Source: Gammaproteobacteria bacterium (GTDB lineage: Bacteria > Pseudomonadota > Gammaproteobacteria > Xanthomonadales > Rhodanobacteraceae). From it: a stretch of 38,117 nucleotides of DNA. A program made the translations under genes and the position numbers. Each line of letters begins with the position of its first letter. Positions within the stretch are counted from its first letter, which is position 1. Where the stretch lies: the NCBI GenBank assembly GCA_021325195.1, contig JAJPHQ010000003.1, forward strand, positions 1-38,117, given 5' to 3'. Positions 10,908 through 19,425 of this stretch are shown in pieces. Below the pieces are notes generated by a model, which ran no database searches, was not told the origin of the DNA, and saw nothing but the letters and a program-made list of their open reading frames with translations.

Positions 10908-11695
10908 ACACGCCCCTCGACCAAGAGCCCGAAGATCTGCGTTACGCCGAATACGTGCTCGGCGTGCTCGACGCGGACGCGCGCGCGGCGGTCGAGCGCG
11001 AGATCGCCGCCGACCCGCACGCGGCGGCCGAAGTGGCGCGCTGGCAACGCTGCCTGCTGCCGATGGCCGAGGATATCCCCGCGACCGCGCCGCCCGCGCA
11101 CGTATGGACCCGCATCGAAAGCGCGCTGGGCATGCAGCAGACCACGCGCCGTGAATCCACGCGGCCGGCGCGAGTCGGCTGGTGGTCCAACCTTGCGCTG
11201 TGGCGCGGCTTCGCGTTCGGCGCCGCCGCCGTGGCCGCGGCCTGCATCATCGCCCTGATCGTGTTGCCGCGCGCGACGGTGACGCCCGCGCCGGCCGTTG
11301 CCTACATGGCCTCGACGATCATGCAGACGGATGGCCAGGTCGGCTGGACCGCGACCATGGACCTCGCGCACGCGCGGATGGTGGTGGTGCCCGCCAAGCC
11401 GCAAAGCCTTCCTGCCGGCCGCGCGCCGGAACTGTGGCTGATTCCCGCCGGCCGGAAACCGATCGCGGTCGGCATGATCGCCGCCAGCGGACCAACCACG
11501 CTCGCACTGGACAAGGCCCTGGTCGCGCAACTCGGCCCGACGGCCGCGCTCGCGGTGTCGGTCGAACCGCCGGGCGGCTCGCCCACCGGCCAACCCACCG
11601 GCCCCGTGATCGCCAAGGGCGCAATCGGCGCCGCCGCACCGGGCAAACCGGTCGCGATGCTGTGGAATCCGGCGAACGGTCGCGACCACGCCTGA
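10904..11695 (+). CDS. RskA-type anti-sigma factor
   Basis: 263 residues from a GTG that overlaps the sigma stop. The cytoplasmic N-terminal part (about 1-80; LRYAEYVLGVLDADARAAVEREIAADP, HVWTRIESALG) matches the sigma-binding region of RskA-like factors. A single membrane segment lies at about 101-122. The periplasmic C-terminal RskA domain (about 130-250) includes PELWLIPAGRKPIAVGMI and LAVSVEPPGGSPTGQPTGPVI. It would hold the sigma factor at the membrane until regulated proteolysis or another envelope signal releases it. No zinc-binding HxxxCxxC motif is seen, which separates it from ChrR/ZAS-type anti-sigmas although the target genes overlap with the ChrR regulon. Confidence 0.92.
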   Translation: MNTPLDQEPEDLRYAEYVLGVLDADARAAVEREIAADPHAAAEVARWQRCLLPMAEDIPATAPPAHVWTRIESALGMQQTTRRESTRPARVGWWSNLALWRGFAFGAAAVAAACIIALIVLPRATVTPAPAVAYMASTIMQTDGQVGWTATMDLAHARMVVVPAKPQSLPAGRAPELWLIPAGRKPIAVGMIAASGPTTLALDKALVAQLGPTAALAVSVEPPGGSPTGQPTGPVIAKGAIGAAAPGKPVAMLWNPANGRDHA

Positions 11696-11932
11696 ATCTC
11701 CCCGCGCGGCGATGAGACACGGGACGGGTCTGGCTGCGACGCGGCGTGCGCGGCGCACGCACGCATGCCCACCGCCAATGATTGGCGTGGCCTTGTCTGT
11801 CGCGAACGGCGGCACCGGATGCCCGGCGGCAACTTGCCGACAGGTGATTCCCGCATCGCCTGCTGCATCCAGTTCGACGGTGATCCGTACATGACTGTGC
11901 AGGGACTTGCCCGCGCAAACCCGGATCGACCC

Positions 11933-12190
11933 GTGAGACCTTCAACTTTGCTCTTCGCGTGCGCGATTGCCGTCGCGACTTCAATCGGTGTTGCCCACGC
12001 CCAACCGCCACCGGCGATTGGCACGAATGGCGCCTGCACGGCGCGCTCGGCATGGCGCTCTGCACCTACGCGCCGGATGGAACGACAGGAACCAGCCAAT
12101 GCACCGGACCTTGCGCGGCCGTGTGGCCGCCATACCTCGCCGATGCCGTCCGTCCGTGCGATCACTCGCGCGGACGGCCGGCGAACATGA
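11933..12190 (+). pseudogene. Remnant of a COG4315-type secreted repeat protein
   Basis: From GTG 11933 one frame encodes a signal peptide (RPSTLLFACAIAVATSIGVAHAQ) and PPAIGTNGA. The family-like sequence then continues in another frame from about 12040 (LHGALGMALCTYAPDGTTGTSQC, CAAVWPPYLADA). A final piece, AITRADGRR, is back in the first frame before a TGA at 12188-12190. The usual C-terminal part (a WxxKGxPLYxxxxD-like segment) is missing. The pieces lie in the right order for the small secreted proteins with a conserved GxxLYxxxxD / CxxxCAxxWPP pattern (COG4315). I infer two frameshifts plus loss of the 3' end. A degenerate version of the ECF promoter motif lies at 11864-11892 (TGCATCC, 15 nt, CGTACAT). 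Confidence 0.6.
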
Positions 12191-12245
12191 AAATACAGAT
12201 TGAAAACTCCGATGATTTGAGGTCCTTTACCCCGGGAGAACTGCA

Positions 12246-12635
12246 ATGCCGACGGAACTGATGTGGCTTGGCTGGTCGATCGTGTTGGGGCTCGTCTACG
12301 TGCTGGTCGCCGCCGCACTGGGCACCTGGCAGCGCGGCTTGAAGTGGAACGTGGGCAACCGGGACGGCGACCCGAAGCCGCTGACGGCAATGGCCGCACG
12401 CGCCCAACGCGCGAACCGCAATTTCCTGGAGACGTTCGCGTTTTTCGCCGCGGCCGCGCTGGCGGTCGTGCTGGCCCACAAGTCCGACGCGTGGTCGGCG
12501 ATGGGCGCGCAGATTTATTTCTGGGCCCGCGTTGTCTATCTGCCCGTGTACGTCGTGGGCATTCCCTACCTGCGAACGCTGGTGTGGGCAGCCTCGCTCT
12601 GGGGCATCCTGCAATTGCTGGAAGCGCTGTTGTGA
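12246..12635 (+). CDS. MAPEG family membrane protein
   Basis: 129 residues with about four hydrophobic segments, typical of MAPEG (membrane-associated proteins in eicosanoid and glutathione metabolism). Recognisable stretches are MAARAQRANRNFLETFAFFAAAALAV (the conserved RaqRaxxNxxEn-like motif of helix 2) and ARVVYLPVYVVGIPYLRTLVWAASLWGI near the C-terminus. ATG 12246 is preceded by GGGAGA at a good distance. Bacterial members are inner-membrane proteins, some with glutathione transferase or peroxidase activity; the substrate is unknown. It is convergent with the minus-strand hydrolase. A short hairpin (12681-12697, 7-bp stem, no T-run) between them could be a weak terminator. Confidence 0.88.
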   Translation: MPTELMWLGWSIVLGLVYVLVAAALGTWQRGLKWNVGNRDGDPKPLTAMAARAQRANRNFLETFAFFAAAALAVVLAHKSDAWSAMGAQIYFWARVVYLPVYVVGIPYLRTLVWAASLWGILQLLEALL

Positions 12636-12701
12636 GGCATGCGCCGCATCGGAAACCTGCACGCGTGACTTCGACCTGACGATCGCCGCCGGCGATCCCG
12701 G

Positions 12702-13616
12702 TCAATCCGCCGCCCCTGCCTGCCGGGCGCCGGAATGCGCCCGGATGAAATCCAGCGTATCGCGCAATGCCGGCGAGCTGTGCCGCAGCGGGCGCGAAAA
12801 CGACAGCAACAGGCGCACGTGGCCGATGCCCGCGTACATCTTCACCTCGACCGGTTCGTGCCGTGCCCGCATCCGTTGTGCCAGCGAGCGTGTGTTTTTC
12901 GGCTGCACGACATGATCGTCGGTGCCCTGCAGCAGCAGCATCGGCGGTTCATCGCCATCGACGAAGTTGATCGGCTGCGAACGCGCCTGCGCCTGCGGCG
13001 TGGCGCCGAACATCCCGATGAAGGCGGGTTCGGTCAGCGGCAGAAAACCGTAGGGACCGGCCAGGCCGATGAATCCCGCCAGTTGTCGCGGGCGCACGCC
13101 GACGCGGCGCAGCCAGTGCCCGTCGGTGGCCAGCAACGCGGCGATCTGCGCGCCTGCCGAATGCCCCATGAGAAACATCGTCTGCGGGTCGCCGCCGAAG
13201 TCGCGGGCTTGCGCATGCACCCACCCCACGGCATCGGCCGCATCGGTCATGAAGCCATCCATGCGCACCTGCGGATATTTTCGGTAATCCGGAATCGCGA
13301 CCACCAGCCCGTGCCGTGCCAGCGTCTCGCCCATCCAGCGATACCACTGGCGCCGGCCGTCCTGCCAGCTGCCGCCGTAGAAGAACACCACCACCGGCAG
13401 GTCGTGCGCGGCTTGCGGTGCATAGATGTCCATCGCCAGGTGATGCGCGGTGTCGAACACGACATCCGCATGCACGTCGAGGCCGCGGTCACCCGAAGTG
13501 GCGTTGACGACATGGAACAGGGTGGTCTGGCAGGCACCGAGCAGCACGGCCAGCACCGCGGCAATCGCGGCCCGGGTCGGACCACGCGAGGCATGAAGCT
13601 GCGGGGGAAATCGCAT
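12702..13616 (-). CDS. Alpha/beta hydrolase lipoprotein (carboxylesterase-like)
   Basis: A 304-residue protein from ATG 13616. The N-terminus has a signal peptide ending in a lipobox (AVLLGAC, Cys29), so it is probably lipid-anchored facing the periplasm. The hydrolase domain shows VVVFFYGGSWQDGRR (oxyanion region, about 76-90), the nucleophile elbow GHSAGA (Ser153), QGTDDHVV (acid, about 233) and GIGHVRLL (His266). The layout is that of the esterase/lipase family with a YGGxW version of the HGG motif, and resembles BD-FAE-type esterases. The start at 13616 lies 174 bp from the divergent desaturase, and this interval also holds the candidate ECF promoter of the lipid operon. Substrate unknown. 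Confidence 0.88.
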   Translation of the reverse strand: MRFPPQLHASRGPTRAAIAAVLAVLLGACQTTLFHVVNATSGDRGLDVHADVVFDTAHHLAMDIYAPQAAHDLPVVVFFYGGSWQDGRRQWYRWMGETLARHGLVVAIPDYRKYPQVRMDGFMTDAADAVGWVHAQARDFGGDPQTMFLMGHSAGAQIAALLATDGHWLRRVGVRPRQLAGFIGLAGPYGFLPLTEPAFIGMFGATPQAQARSQPINFVDGDEPPMLLLQGTDDHVVQPKNTRSLAQRMRARHEPVEVKMYAGIGHVRLLLSFSRPLRHSSPALRDTLDFIRAHSGARQAGAAD

Positions 13617-13733
13617 GGTCTTCCGTGCGGGGGTGCGGAACTGCCCGAAACTACGATGGCCAGCGGCCGCCGGATGCAGCGGTGCCGCTGCAGGCATTGC
13701 GGAACGGACGGCCACCGCGGCGCCTTCGCAGCC

Positions 13734-13763
13734 TGCATCCGACCGGCCATGGCCTGCGTATCT
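13734..13763 (+). promoter_or_regulatory. Candidate ECF sigma promoter of the lipid-modification operon
   Basis: TGCATCC (13734-13740), 16 nt, CGTATCT (13757-13763), 26 nt before the desaturase ATG. Sequence and spacing equal those at 8430-8459 and 21118-21147. An 8-bp inverted repeat (TGTCCTTG 13763-13770, CAAGGACA 13776-13783) straddles the expected transcription start and the Shine-Dalgarno, and could be an operator. Confidence 0.6.
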
Positions 13764-13789
13764 GTCCTTGAACTCCAAGGACACCCCGC

Positions 13790-14740
13790 ATGGGCATTTC
13801 CGCCAACCCGGTCCCGACATTCTCCGCCCGCAGCAGGTTGCGCCAGTGGTTCGACGCGGGCACGGCGGCTCCGCCGGACGACGACCCGCGCTCGGACCGC
13901 ATCGACTGGCTGCGCGCATTGCCTTTCGCCGCGCTGCACGTGGCATGCCTCGGAATCCTGTGGGTGGGGGTTTCGCCGGTCGCGGTGATCGTTGCTGCCG
14001 GCCTGTACGCGATCCGGATGTTCGCACTGACCGGCTTCTACCACCGCTATTTCGCGCACCGGACATTTCGCGCCTCGCGCCGGGTGCAATTCGTGTTCGC
14101 GTTGATCGGCGCGGCCTGCGTGCAGCGCGGTCCGCTGTGGTGGGCGGCGCATCATCGCCACCACCATCGCCACGCCGATACCGAACTCGATCCGCACGCG
14201 CCGGGCGTGCATGGCTTCCTCTGGAGCCACATGGGCTGGTTCCTGACTCCGCGCGCGTTCCGCACCGATCTCGAACGCGTGCCGGACCTGGCGAAGTATC
14301 CGGAACTGCGCTGGCTCGACCGCTACGACGTCGCCGTTCCGGTCGCGCTGGCGATCGCGCTGTACGCGCTCGGCGTCCTGCTCCGGCACCTCGCGCCGCA
14401 GTGGCACACCGACGGCGCGCAGATGCTGGTGTGGGGGTTCTTCGTGTCGACGGCGGTGCTGTTCCATGCCACGGTCACGATCAACTCGCTGGCGCATCGC
14501 TGGGGCGCGCGTCGCTTCGACACCCGCGACGACAGCCGCAACAACGTGTGGCTGGCCCTGCTGACCTTCGGCGAAGGCTGGCACAACAACCATCATTTCT
14601 TCCCGGGCAGCGCGCGGCAGGGTTTCCGCTGGTGGGAAATCGACCTGACGTGGTACGGGCTGAAGCTGATGGCCCTCCTGGGGCTGGTGCACGACCTGAA
14701 ACCCGTGCCCGCGTGGGTCCACGCCAGGGCGAGGCGCTGA
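13790..14740 (+). CDS. Acyl-CoA / fatty acid desaturase
   Basis: 316 residues with the three histidine boxes of membrane diiron acyl desaturases: HRYFAH (85-90), HHRHHHRH (121-128) and HNNHH (265-269), plus hydrophobic segments around 45-80, 100-112, 183-200 and 213-232. The family introduces a cis double bond, usually delta-9, into fatty acyl chains at the inner membrane using O2 and an electron donor. AAGGA about 8 nt upstream supports ATG 13790. It is the first gene of a run of eight; the next gene starts 3 bp after its stop. In this context it would supply unsaturated chains for the two cyclopropane-synthase-like methyltransferases downstream. Confidence 0.93.
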   Translation: MGISANPVPTFSARSRLRQWFDAGTAAPPDDDPRSDRIDWLRALPFAALHVACLGILWVGVSPVAVIVAAGLYAIRMFALTGFYHRYFAHRTFRASRRVQFVFALIGAACVQRGPLWWAAHHRHHHRHADTELDPHAPGVHGFLWSHMGWFLTPRAFRTDLERVPDLAKYPELRWLDRYDVAVPVALAIALYALGVLLRHLAPQWHTDGAQMLVWGFFVSTAVLFHATVTINSLAHRWGARRFDTRDDSRNNVWLALLTFGEGWHNNHHFFPGSARQGFRWWEIDLTWYGLKLMALLGLVHDLKPVPAWVHARARR

Positions 14741-14743
14741 GCC

Positions 14744-16027
14744 ATGCGCATCGCCGTGATCGGATCGGGCATTGCGGGGCTCGCCTCGGCGTGGCTGCTG
14801 TCGCGCGTGCACGAGGTGACCTTGTTCGAGGCCAACGATTACCTCGGCGGCCACACCCATACGCACGACATCGTGCTGCACGGCCAGCATTACGCGGTGG
14901 ACACCGGCTTTATCGTGCACAACCCGTCGCACTACCCCCTGCTCACGCGGTTCCTCGATGAACTCGGGGTGGCTTCGCAGCCGACCACCATGAGCTTTTC
15001 GGTCCGCAACGAAGCGACCGGACTGGAATACAACGCCACTTCGCTGGGCGGCCTGTTCTGCCAGCGGCGCAACCTCGTCTCGCGGCGCTTCCACGGCATG
15101 CTGCGCGACATCCTGCGCTTCTATCGCGAGGCGCCGGCGCTGCTGGACGGCGACGATCCGGGCCCCACCCTGGGCGAATATCTCGCTGCCCATCGCTACG
15201 GCGACGCCTTCCGCGACGAACACCTGGTGCCGATGGCGTCGGCGCTGTGGTCATCGCCTTCGCGGCAGATTCTCGATTTCCCCGCGCGCTATCTCGCCGC
15301 GTTCATGGCCAACCACCAGATGCTGCAGGTGCGCGGCCGGCCGGAATGGCGCGTGGTGCGCGGGGGCTCGGCGAGTTACGTGCGGGCGTTGCGTGCGCTC
15401 TGGGATGTCCATGAACGGCCGGGTTGCCCGGTGCATGCGCTGCACCGTGACGCCGCAGGCGTGGAAGTCAAGCACGCCGCGGGACGCGAGCGCTTCGATC
15501 ACGCGGTGCTCGCCTGCCACAGCGATCAGGCGCTGGCGATGCTGGCCGACGCCAGCGAAGCCGAACGCGCCGTGCTTGGCGCGATCCCGTATCAGGAAAA
15601 CGACGTGGTGCTGCACACCGACGCGCGCCTGCTGCCGCGCAAGCGCAAGGCGTGGGCGGCGTGGAACGCCGCGATCCCGCGCGAAGCCGGCGCCGCCTGC
15701 ACGGTGAGCTACTGCATGAACCTGTTGCAGGGCCTCGACGCACCCGAACCGTTCGTGGTGACCTTGAACCGTACCGGAGCGATCGACCGCGCGAAGATCC
15801 TGCGGCGCATGCGCTACCACCATCCGGTCTACACCCACGCGGCCGTCGCGGCGCAACGCCGCAAGGCCGAGATCCAGGGCGTGCGCCGCACCTGGTTCGC
15901 GGGCGCGTACTGGGGTTTCGGCTTCCACGAAGACGGCATGCGCAGCGGCGTCGACGTGGCCCATGCGCTGGGCGGGCGCTGGCCGGCCACCGCCCGCGGC
16001 GCGCACTGGCTGGAGCGCGCGGCGTGA
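14744..16027 (+). CDS. FAD-dependent oxidoreductase (flavin amine oxidase-like, COG2907)
   Basis: 427 residues opening with a Rossmann FAD-binding motif (IAVIGSGIAGLASAWLLSRVHEVTLFEANDYLGG, about 3-36) and ending with an FAD-proximal motif (GAYWGFGFHEDGMRSGVDVAHAL, about 385-407). It matches the COG2907 group that sits beside DUF1365 and CFA synthases in many bacteria, including Rv0449c next to M. tuberculosis sigK and a ChrR-regulon gene of Rhodobacter sphaeroides tied to furan fatty acid synthesis. The role is probably desaturation or oxidation of a methylated acyl chain; this is inference from context. It overlaps the next gene by GTGA at 16024-16027. Confidence 0.9.
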   Translation: MRIAVIGSGIAGLASAWLLSRVHEVTLFEANDYLGGHTHTHDIVLHGQHYAVDTGFIVHNPSHYPLLTRFLDELGVASQPTTMSFSVRNEATGLEYNATSLGGLFCQRRNLVSRRFHGMLRDILRFYREAPALLDGDDPGPTLGEYLAAHRYGDAFRDEHLVPMASALWSSPSRQILDFPARYLAAFMANHQMLQVRGRPEWRVVRGGSASYVRALRALWDVHERPGCPVHALHRDAAGVEVKHAAGRERFDHAVLACHSDQALAMLADASEAERAVLGAIPYQENDVVLHTDARLLPRKRKAWAAWNAAIPREAGAACTVSYCMNLLQGLDAPEPFVVTLNRTGAIDRAKILRRMRYHHPVYTHAAVAAQRRKAEIQGVRRTWFAGAYWGFGFHEDGMRSGVDVAHALGGRWPATARGAHWLERAA

Positions 16028-16818
16028 CGGTGAAGCCCGCCAGCTGCGCGCTGCAACTCGCCAGCGCGGTGTACGAGGGCGAAGTGGTGCACCGCCGCCT
16101 CGCGCCGCATCCGCACGCCTTCCGTTACCGCATCGCGCAGCTGTACCTCGATCTCGATGAACTCGATCGCGTGTTCGACCGCCGCTGGCTGTGGTCCATC
16201 GATCGCCGCAACCTCGCCGAGTTCCGCCGCGCCGACTTCCTCGGGCCGCCCGGGCTTCCGCTGGCCGAAGCCGTGCGCCGGCGCGTCGAGGCCACGACCG
16301 GACGACGGCCGCAAGGGCCGATCCGCCTGCTGGCCCACCTGCGCTATGCCGGGGTGATCTTCAATCCCGTGAGTTTCTATTACTGCTACGCGCCCGACGG
16401 CAGCACGCTGGACACGATCGTCGCCGAGATCACCAACACGCCCTGGCTGGAGCGTCATGCCTACGTGCTGCCGCGCGCAACCGCGGCCACGCACGGGCGG
16501 ATGCTGGGCTGGGGTTTCGACAAGGCCTTCCACGTTTCGCCGTTCATGCCGATGGACCGGCGTTACGACTGGCGCTTCAGCGAACCCGGTAACGACCTGT
16601 GCGTGCACATGGACGTGTTGCGCGACGGCCATCGCGAATTCGATGCATGGCTCAAGCTGGAACGGCGTCCGCTGACGGGCGCCGCGCTCGCGCGCGTGCT
16701 GTGGCGCTATCCGTTGATGACTACGCAGGTGATCGGCGCGATCTACTGGCAGGCGCTGCGCGTCAAGTTGAAAGGCAATCCCTTCCACGCTCACCCCGGG
16801 ACAACGAGGCCGACATGA
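16024..16818 (+). CDS. DUF1365 family protein
   Basis: 264 residues from a GTG overlapping the stop of the FAD protein. Family landmarks are SAVYEGEVVHRRLAPHPHAFRYRIAQLYLDLDEL at the start, GPIRLLAHLRYAGVIFNPVSFYYCY around residues 98-122, and KAFHVSPFMPMDRRYDWRF near 169-187. DUF1365 (COG3496) has no proven enzymatic activity. It is nearly always found between a COG2907 oxidoreductase and a cyclopropane-fatty-acid synthase, as here and at M. tuberculosis Rv0448c. A role in modified fatty acid formation is inferred. It ends with an ATGA overlap with the downstream methyltransferase. Confidence 0.92.
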   Translation: MTVKPASCALQLASAVYEGEVVHRRLAPHPHAFRYRIAQLYLDLDELDRVFDRRWLWSIDRRNLAEFRRADFLGPPGLPLAEAVRRRVEATTGRRPQGPIRLLAHLRYAGVIFNPVSFYYCYAPDGSTLDTIVAEITNTPWLERHAYVLPRATAATHGRMLGWGFDKAFHVSPFMPMDRRYDWRFSEPGNDLCVHMDVLRDGHREFDAWLKLERRPLTGAALARVLWRYPLMTTQVIGAIYWQALRVKLKGNPFHAHPGTTRPT

Positions 16819-18083
16819 ACGCCCGTGCCAACATCGAACCCCTCGCCCTGACGAACGCGCCGCGTGCACTCGACCGCTTCCTGCGCAAGCGCCTGCTCGC
16901 GCAACTGGTTGGCCTGCGCGGCGGCCGGCTGACCTTGCGCGACGCCGAAGGCGTGGTCGAACTCGGCACGGGCGCGGGTTCCGGCGCCAGCCTTGCGGTC
17001 GGCGTCGATGTGCTGGACCCCGCGTTCTACCGCGCCATCGCGGCCAACGGCAGCGTGGGTGCGGGCGAGGCGTACATGGACGGACACTGGCGCTGCACGG
17101 ATCTGGTCGCGCTGGTGCGCCTGCTGGTGCGCAACCGCGAACGGCTGGATGGCATCGAGGGCGGCCTTGCGCGGATCGGTGGCCTGGCCTTGCGCAGCTG
17201 GCACGCGCTGAACCGCAACACCCGCGCCGGCAGCCGCCGCAACATCGCCGCGCACTACGACCTCGGCAACGATTTCTTCCGGCTGTTCCTGTCGCGTGAC
17301 CTGATGTACTCGTCCGCGTACTGGGCCGCTGGCGACGATCTGGAAGCGGCCTCCACGCGCAAGCTGGAACGGATCTGCGAAAGGTTGCGATTGCAGCCCG
17401 AAGATCACGTGGTCGAGATCGGCACCGGCTGGGGCGGCTTCGCGCTGCATGCGGCACGGCACTTCGGCTGTCGCGTCACCACCACCACGATCTCCCAAGA
17501 GCAATACACGCTGGCCTGCCAGCGCATCGCCAAAGCCGACCTCGAGGACCGCGTGACGGTGCTGCTCAAGGATTACCGCGATCTCGAAGGGCAGTACGAC
17601 AAGCTGGTCTCGATCGAGATGATCGAGGCGATCGGCGCGCAATACCTCGACACGTATTTCGCGCAACTCGGGCGGCTCCTGAAACCCGACGGCCTCGCGC
17701 TGGTGCAGGCCATCACCATCGAGGACCACCGCTACGCGCAGGCCCTGAAGACGGTGGATTTCATCAAGCGCTTCGTGTTCCCCGGCAGCTTCATTCCCTC
17801 GCTCACCTCGATGCTCGCCGCGAAGACGCGCGCTGGCGACCTCGGCCTCATCGCGATGGAGGATTTCGGCGATTCCTACGCGCGCACGCTGCATGCATGG
17901 CGCGTATGTTTCCTCAATCACCTGCCTGAGGTGCGCGCGCAAGGCTTCGACGAACGTTTCATCCGGATGTGGGAGTTCTATCTGGCCTATTGCGAAGGCG
18001 GTTTCCGCGAGCGCTCGATCGGCGTTGCGCACCTGCTGTTCGCGAAGCCGGGCTGGCGGCACGCAGGGACGCGGGCCGCATGA
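16815..18083 (+). CDS. cfa: Cyclopropane-fatty-acyl-phospholipid synthase family protein
   Basis: 422 residues, the normal size for CFA synthase. An N-terminal lipid-binding domain (about 20-125, with VGAGEAYMDGHWRCTDL) precedes the SAM methyltransferase domain. That domain carries AHYDLGNDFFRLFLSRDLMYSSAYW (146-170), the SAM-binding loop VVEIGTGWGGFALHAARHFG (199-218) and the catalytic-region sequence SIEMIEAIGAQYLDTYF. These enzymes add a methylene, or in UfaM/UfaA-like members a methyl group, to cis double bonds of membrane phospholipid acyl chains. The genomic partner of DUF1365 and the FAD protein is the Rv0447c (ufaA1)-like type. It overlaps the genes on both sides by 4 bp, so the whole block is translationally coupled. 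The exact product cannot be decided from sequence alone. Confidence 0.93.
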   Translation: MNARANIEPLALTNAPRALDRFLRKRLLAQLVGLRGGRLTLRDAEGVVELGTGAGSGASLAVGVDVLDPAFYRAIAANGSVGAGEAYMDGHWRCTDLVALVRLLVRNRERLDGIEGGLARIGGLALRSWHALNRNTRAGSRRNIAAHYDLGNDFFRLFLSRDLMYSSAYWAAGDDLEAASTRKLERICERLRLQPEDHVVEIGTGWGGFALHAARHFGCRVTTTTISQEQYTLACQRIAKADLEDRVTVLLKDYRDLEGQYDKLVSIEMIEAIGAQYLDTYFAQLGRLLKPDGLALVQAITIEDHRYAQALKTVDFIKRFVFPGSFIPSLTSMLAAKTRAGDLGLIAMEDFGDSYARTLHAWRVCFLNHLPEVRAQGFDERFIRMWEFYLAYCEGGFRERSIGVAHLLFAKPGWRHAGTRAA

Positions 18084-18628
18084 ACTTCTGGCTGACCTTC
18101 GCCGGCTACGAAGCCGCGTGGTTCGCGGCGGTGATCGGGGCCGGGCGCGGTCTCGCGTGGCCGGGTGTCGCCGCCACCGCGCTGTTCGCGGCATGGCGGC
18201 TCGGCGTATCGAGGCATCGCGGGCTGGAACTGTCCCTCGCCGGCGTGGCGCTGGCGATCGGCCTGCTGTTCGACGCCGTGCTGGCGTGGGCGGACGTGGC
18301 GCACTACGCGGCGCCGTGGCCCTCGCCGCTAGCGCCGGCCTGGCTGACGGCATTGTGGGTGGCGTTCGCGTTCACCATCGTGCCGCTGTTCGGTTATCTG
18401 CATGAACGGCTTGCGCTCGCCGCCGCCTTCGGCGCGATCGGCGGGCCCCTCGCCTATCTCGGCGCCGCGCACGGCTGGCAGGCCGTCGCCCTGCCGGCAC
18501 CAGCCTGGCATGGACTGGCCACGCTCGCCGTCGGCTGGGGCATCACGCTGCCGCTGTTGTGCGGGTTGGCCCGCCGGGGTTTGCGCCGGCACGCCGCCGT
18601 GGTGGCTGGCACAGGGAGCGCCGCATGA
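18080..18628 (+). CDS. DUF2878 family membrane protein
   Basis: 182 residues, almost entirely hydrophobic, with five or six predicted membrane segments (starting MNFWLTFAGYEAAWFAAVIGAGRG and including LALAIGLLFDAVLAW, WLTALWVAFAFTIVPLFGYLHERL and GLATLAVGWGITLPLLCGL). The pattern fits DUF2878, a family found next to CFA synthase and DUF1295 genes in Proteobacteria. ATG 18080 overlaps the preceding stop, and its own stop overlaps the next ATG, which fixes both ends. No catalytic residues are known for the family. An accessory or transport role in the lipid pathway is inferred from position only. Confidence 0.82.
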   Translation: MNFWLTFAGYEAAWFAAVIGAGRGLAWPGVAATALFAAWRLGVSRHRGLELSLAGVALAIGLLFDAVLAWADVAHYAAPWPSPLAPAWLTALWVAFAFTIVPLFGYLHERLALAAAFGAIGGPLAYLGAAHGWQAVALPAPAWHGLATLAVGWGITLPLLCGLARRGLRRHAAVVAGTGSAA

Positions 18629-19425
18629 ACGCGTGGTCCGTGCTGCTGCTCGTGTGGCTGCTGGCGGCGACGATGATGATCTTCGGCTGGCGCTGGCAAC
18701 GCGCGCACGCGAACGCCGGCATCGTGGACGTGCTGTGGAGCGCGGGTCTCGGCGGGGCGGCGGTGCTGTTCGCACTCCTGGGCGAAGGCGCCGCCGCGCC
18801 GCGGCTGGCGCTGGCCGTGCTCGGCGGCGCTTGGGGTGCGCGGCTGGCATCGCATCTGTGGTCGCGGGTGCGGCGCGAAGGCGAGGACGGCCGCTACCGC
18901 GCACTGCGCGGACGCTGGCACGGCGACCAGCGCAAGTTGTTCGCAATGTTCCAGTTGCAGGCCTTGCTGATCGCCTTGTTCGCGCTGCCGTTCCTCGCGG
19001 TCGCGGGGAATCCGCGCGTCGTGCCGGCTGCACTGATGGCGGCCGTGGCGATCTGGTTGATGGCGGTTGCCGGCGAAACGCTCGCCGATCGCCAGCTCGC
19101 GCGCTTCCGCGCCGATCCGGCCAACCTCGGCCGCACTTGCCGCAGCGGGCTGTGGCGCTGTTCGCGCCATCCGAATTATTTCTTCGAGTGGCTGCACTGG
19201 TTCGCCTACGCGGTGCTGGCGATCGGCGCGCCGCTGTGGTGGCTGGCGTGGAGCGGTCCGCTGGTGATGTACGTGTTCCTGCGCTACCTCTCCGGCATTC
19301 CCTTCACCGAGGCGCATGCGCTCGAGAATCGCGGCGACGATTACCGCGCCTACCAGCGCTCGACGCCGATGCTGTTCCCGTGGTTCCCGAAATCCAGCGA
19401 CGATGCAACGAGGAGCGTGTCATGA
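18625..19425 (+). CDS. DUF1295 membrane protein (steroid 5-alpha-reductase-like)
   Basis: 266 residues with six or seven hydrophobic segments and the C-terminal signature of the DUF1295/steroid-reductase/isoprenyl-methyltransferase fold (GLWRCSRHPNYFFEWLHWFAYA, about 174-195, and IPFTEAHALENRGDDYRAYQRSTPMLFPWFP at the end). This fold reduces or methylates lipid substrates using NADPH or SAM at the membrane. The M. tuberculosis sigK neighbour Rv0446c belongs to the same family. Its start is set by the ATGA overlap with the DUF2878 gene and its end by the ATGA overlap with the next methyltransferase. A reductive step on an unsaturated methylated acyl chain is a reasonable but unproven role. Confidence 0.9.
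   Translation: MNAWSVLLLVWLLAATMMIFGWRWQRAHANAGIVDVLWSAGLGGAAVLFALLGEGAAAPRLALAVLGGAWGARLASHLWSRVRREGEDGRYRALRGRWHGDQRKLFAMFQLQALLIALFALPFLAVAGNPRVVPAALMAAVAIWLMAVAGETLADRQLARFRADPANLGRTCRSGLWRCSRHPNYFFEWLHWFAYAVLAIGAPLWWLAWSGPLVMYVFLRYLSGIPFTEAHALENRGDDYRAYQRSTPMLFPWFPKSSDDATRSVS

Noticed and set aside
12702-13616. The alpha/beta hydrolase as the missing kynurenine formamidase
   Set aside because: It has a lipoprotein signal, lies 8.5 kb away on the other strand and next to the lipid operon. A cytoplasmic formamidase would not carry a lipobox.
13763-13783. TGTCCTTG/CAAGGACA hairpin covering the desaturase Shine-Dalgarno, as an RNA thermometer
   Set aside because: If the ECF-like promoter at 13734-13763 is used, transcription starts near 13769-13771, so the left arm would not be in the mRNA. 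It could matter only for a longer transcript, or as a DNA operator.
13247-15223. A 658-codon minus-strand frame across the hydrolase and desaturase
   Set aside because: It is out of frame with the hydrolase and covers the desaturase and FAD gene starts antisense. The sequence is His/Arg/Gln-rich without motifs.
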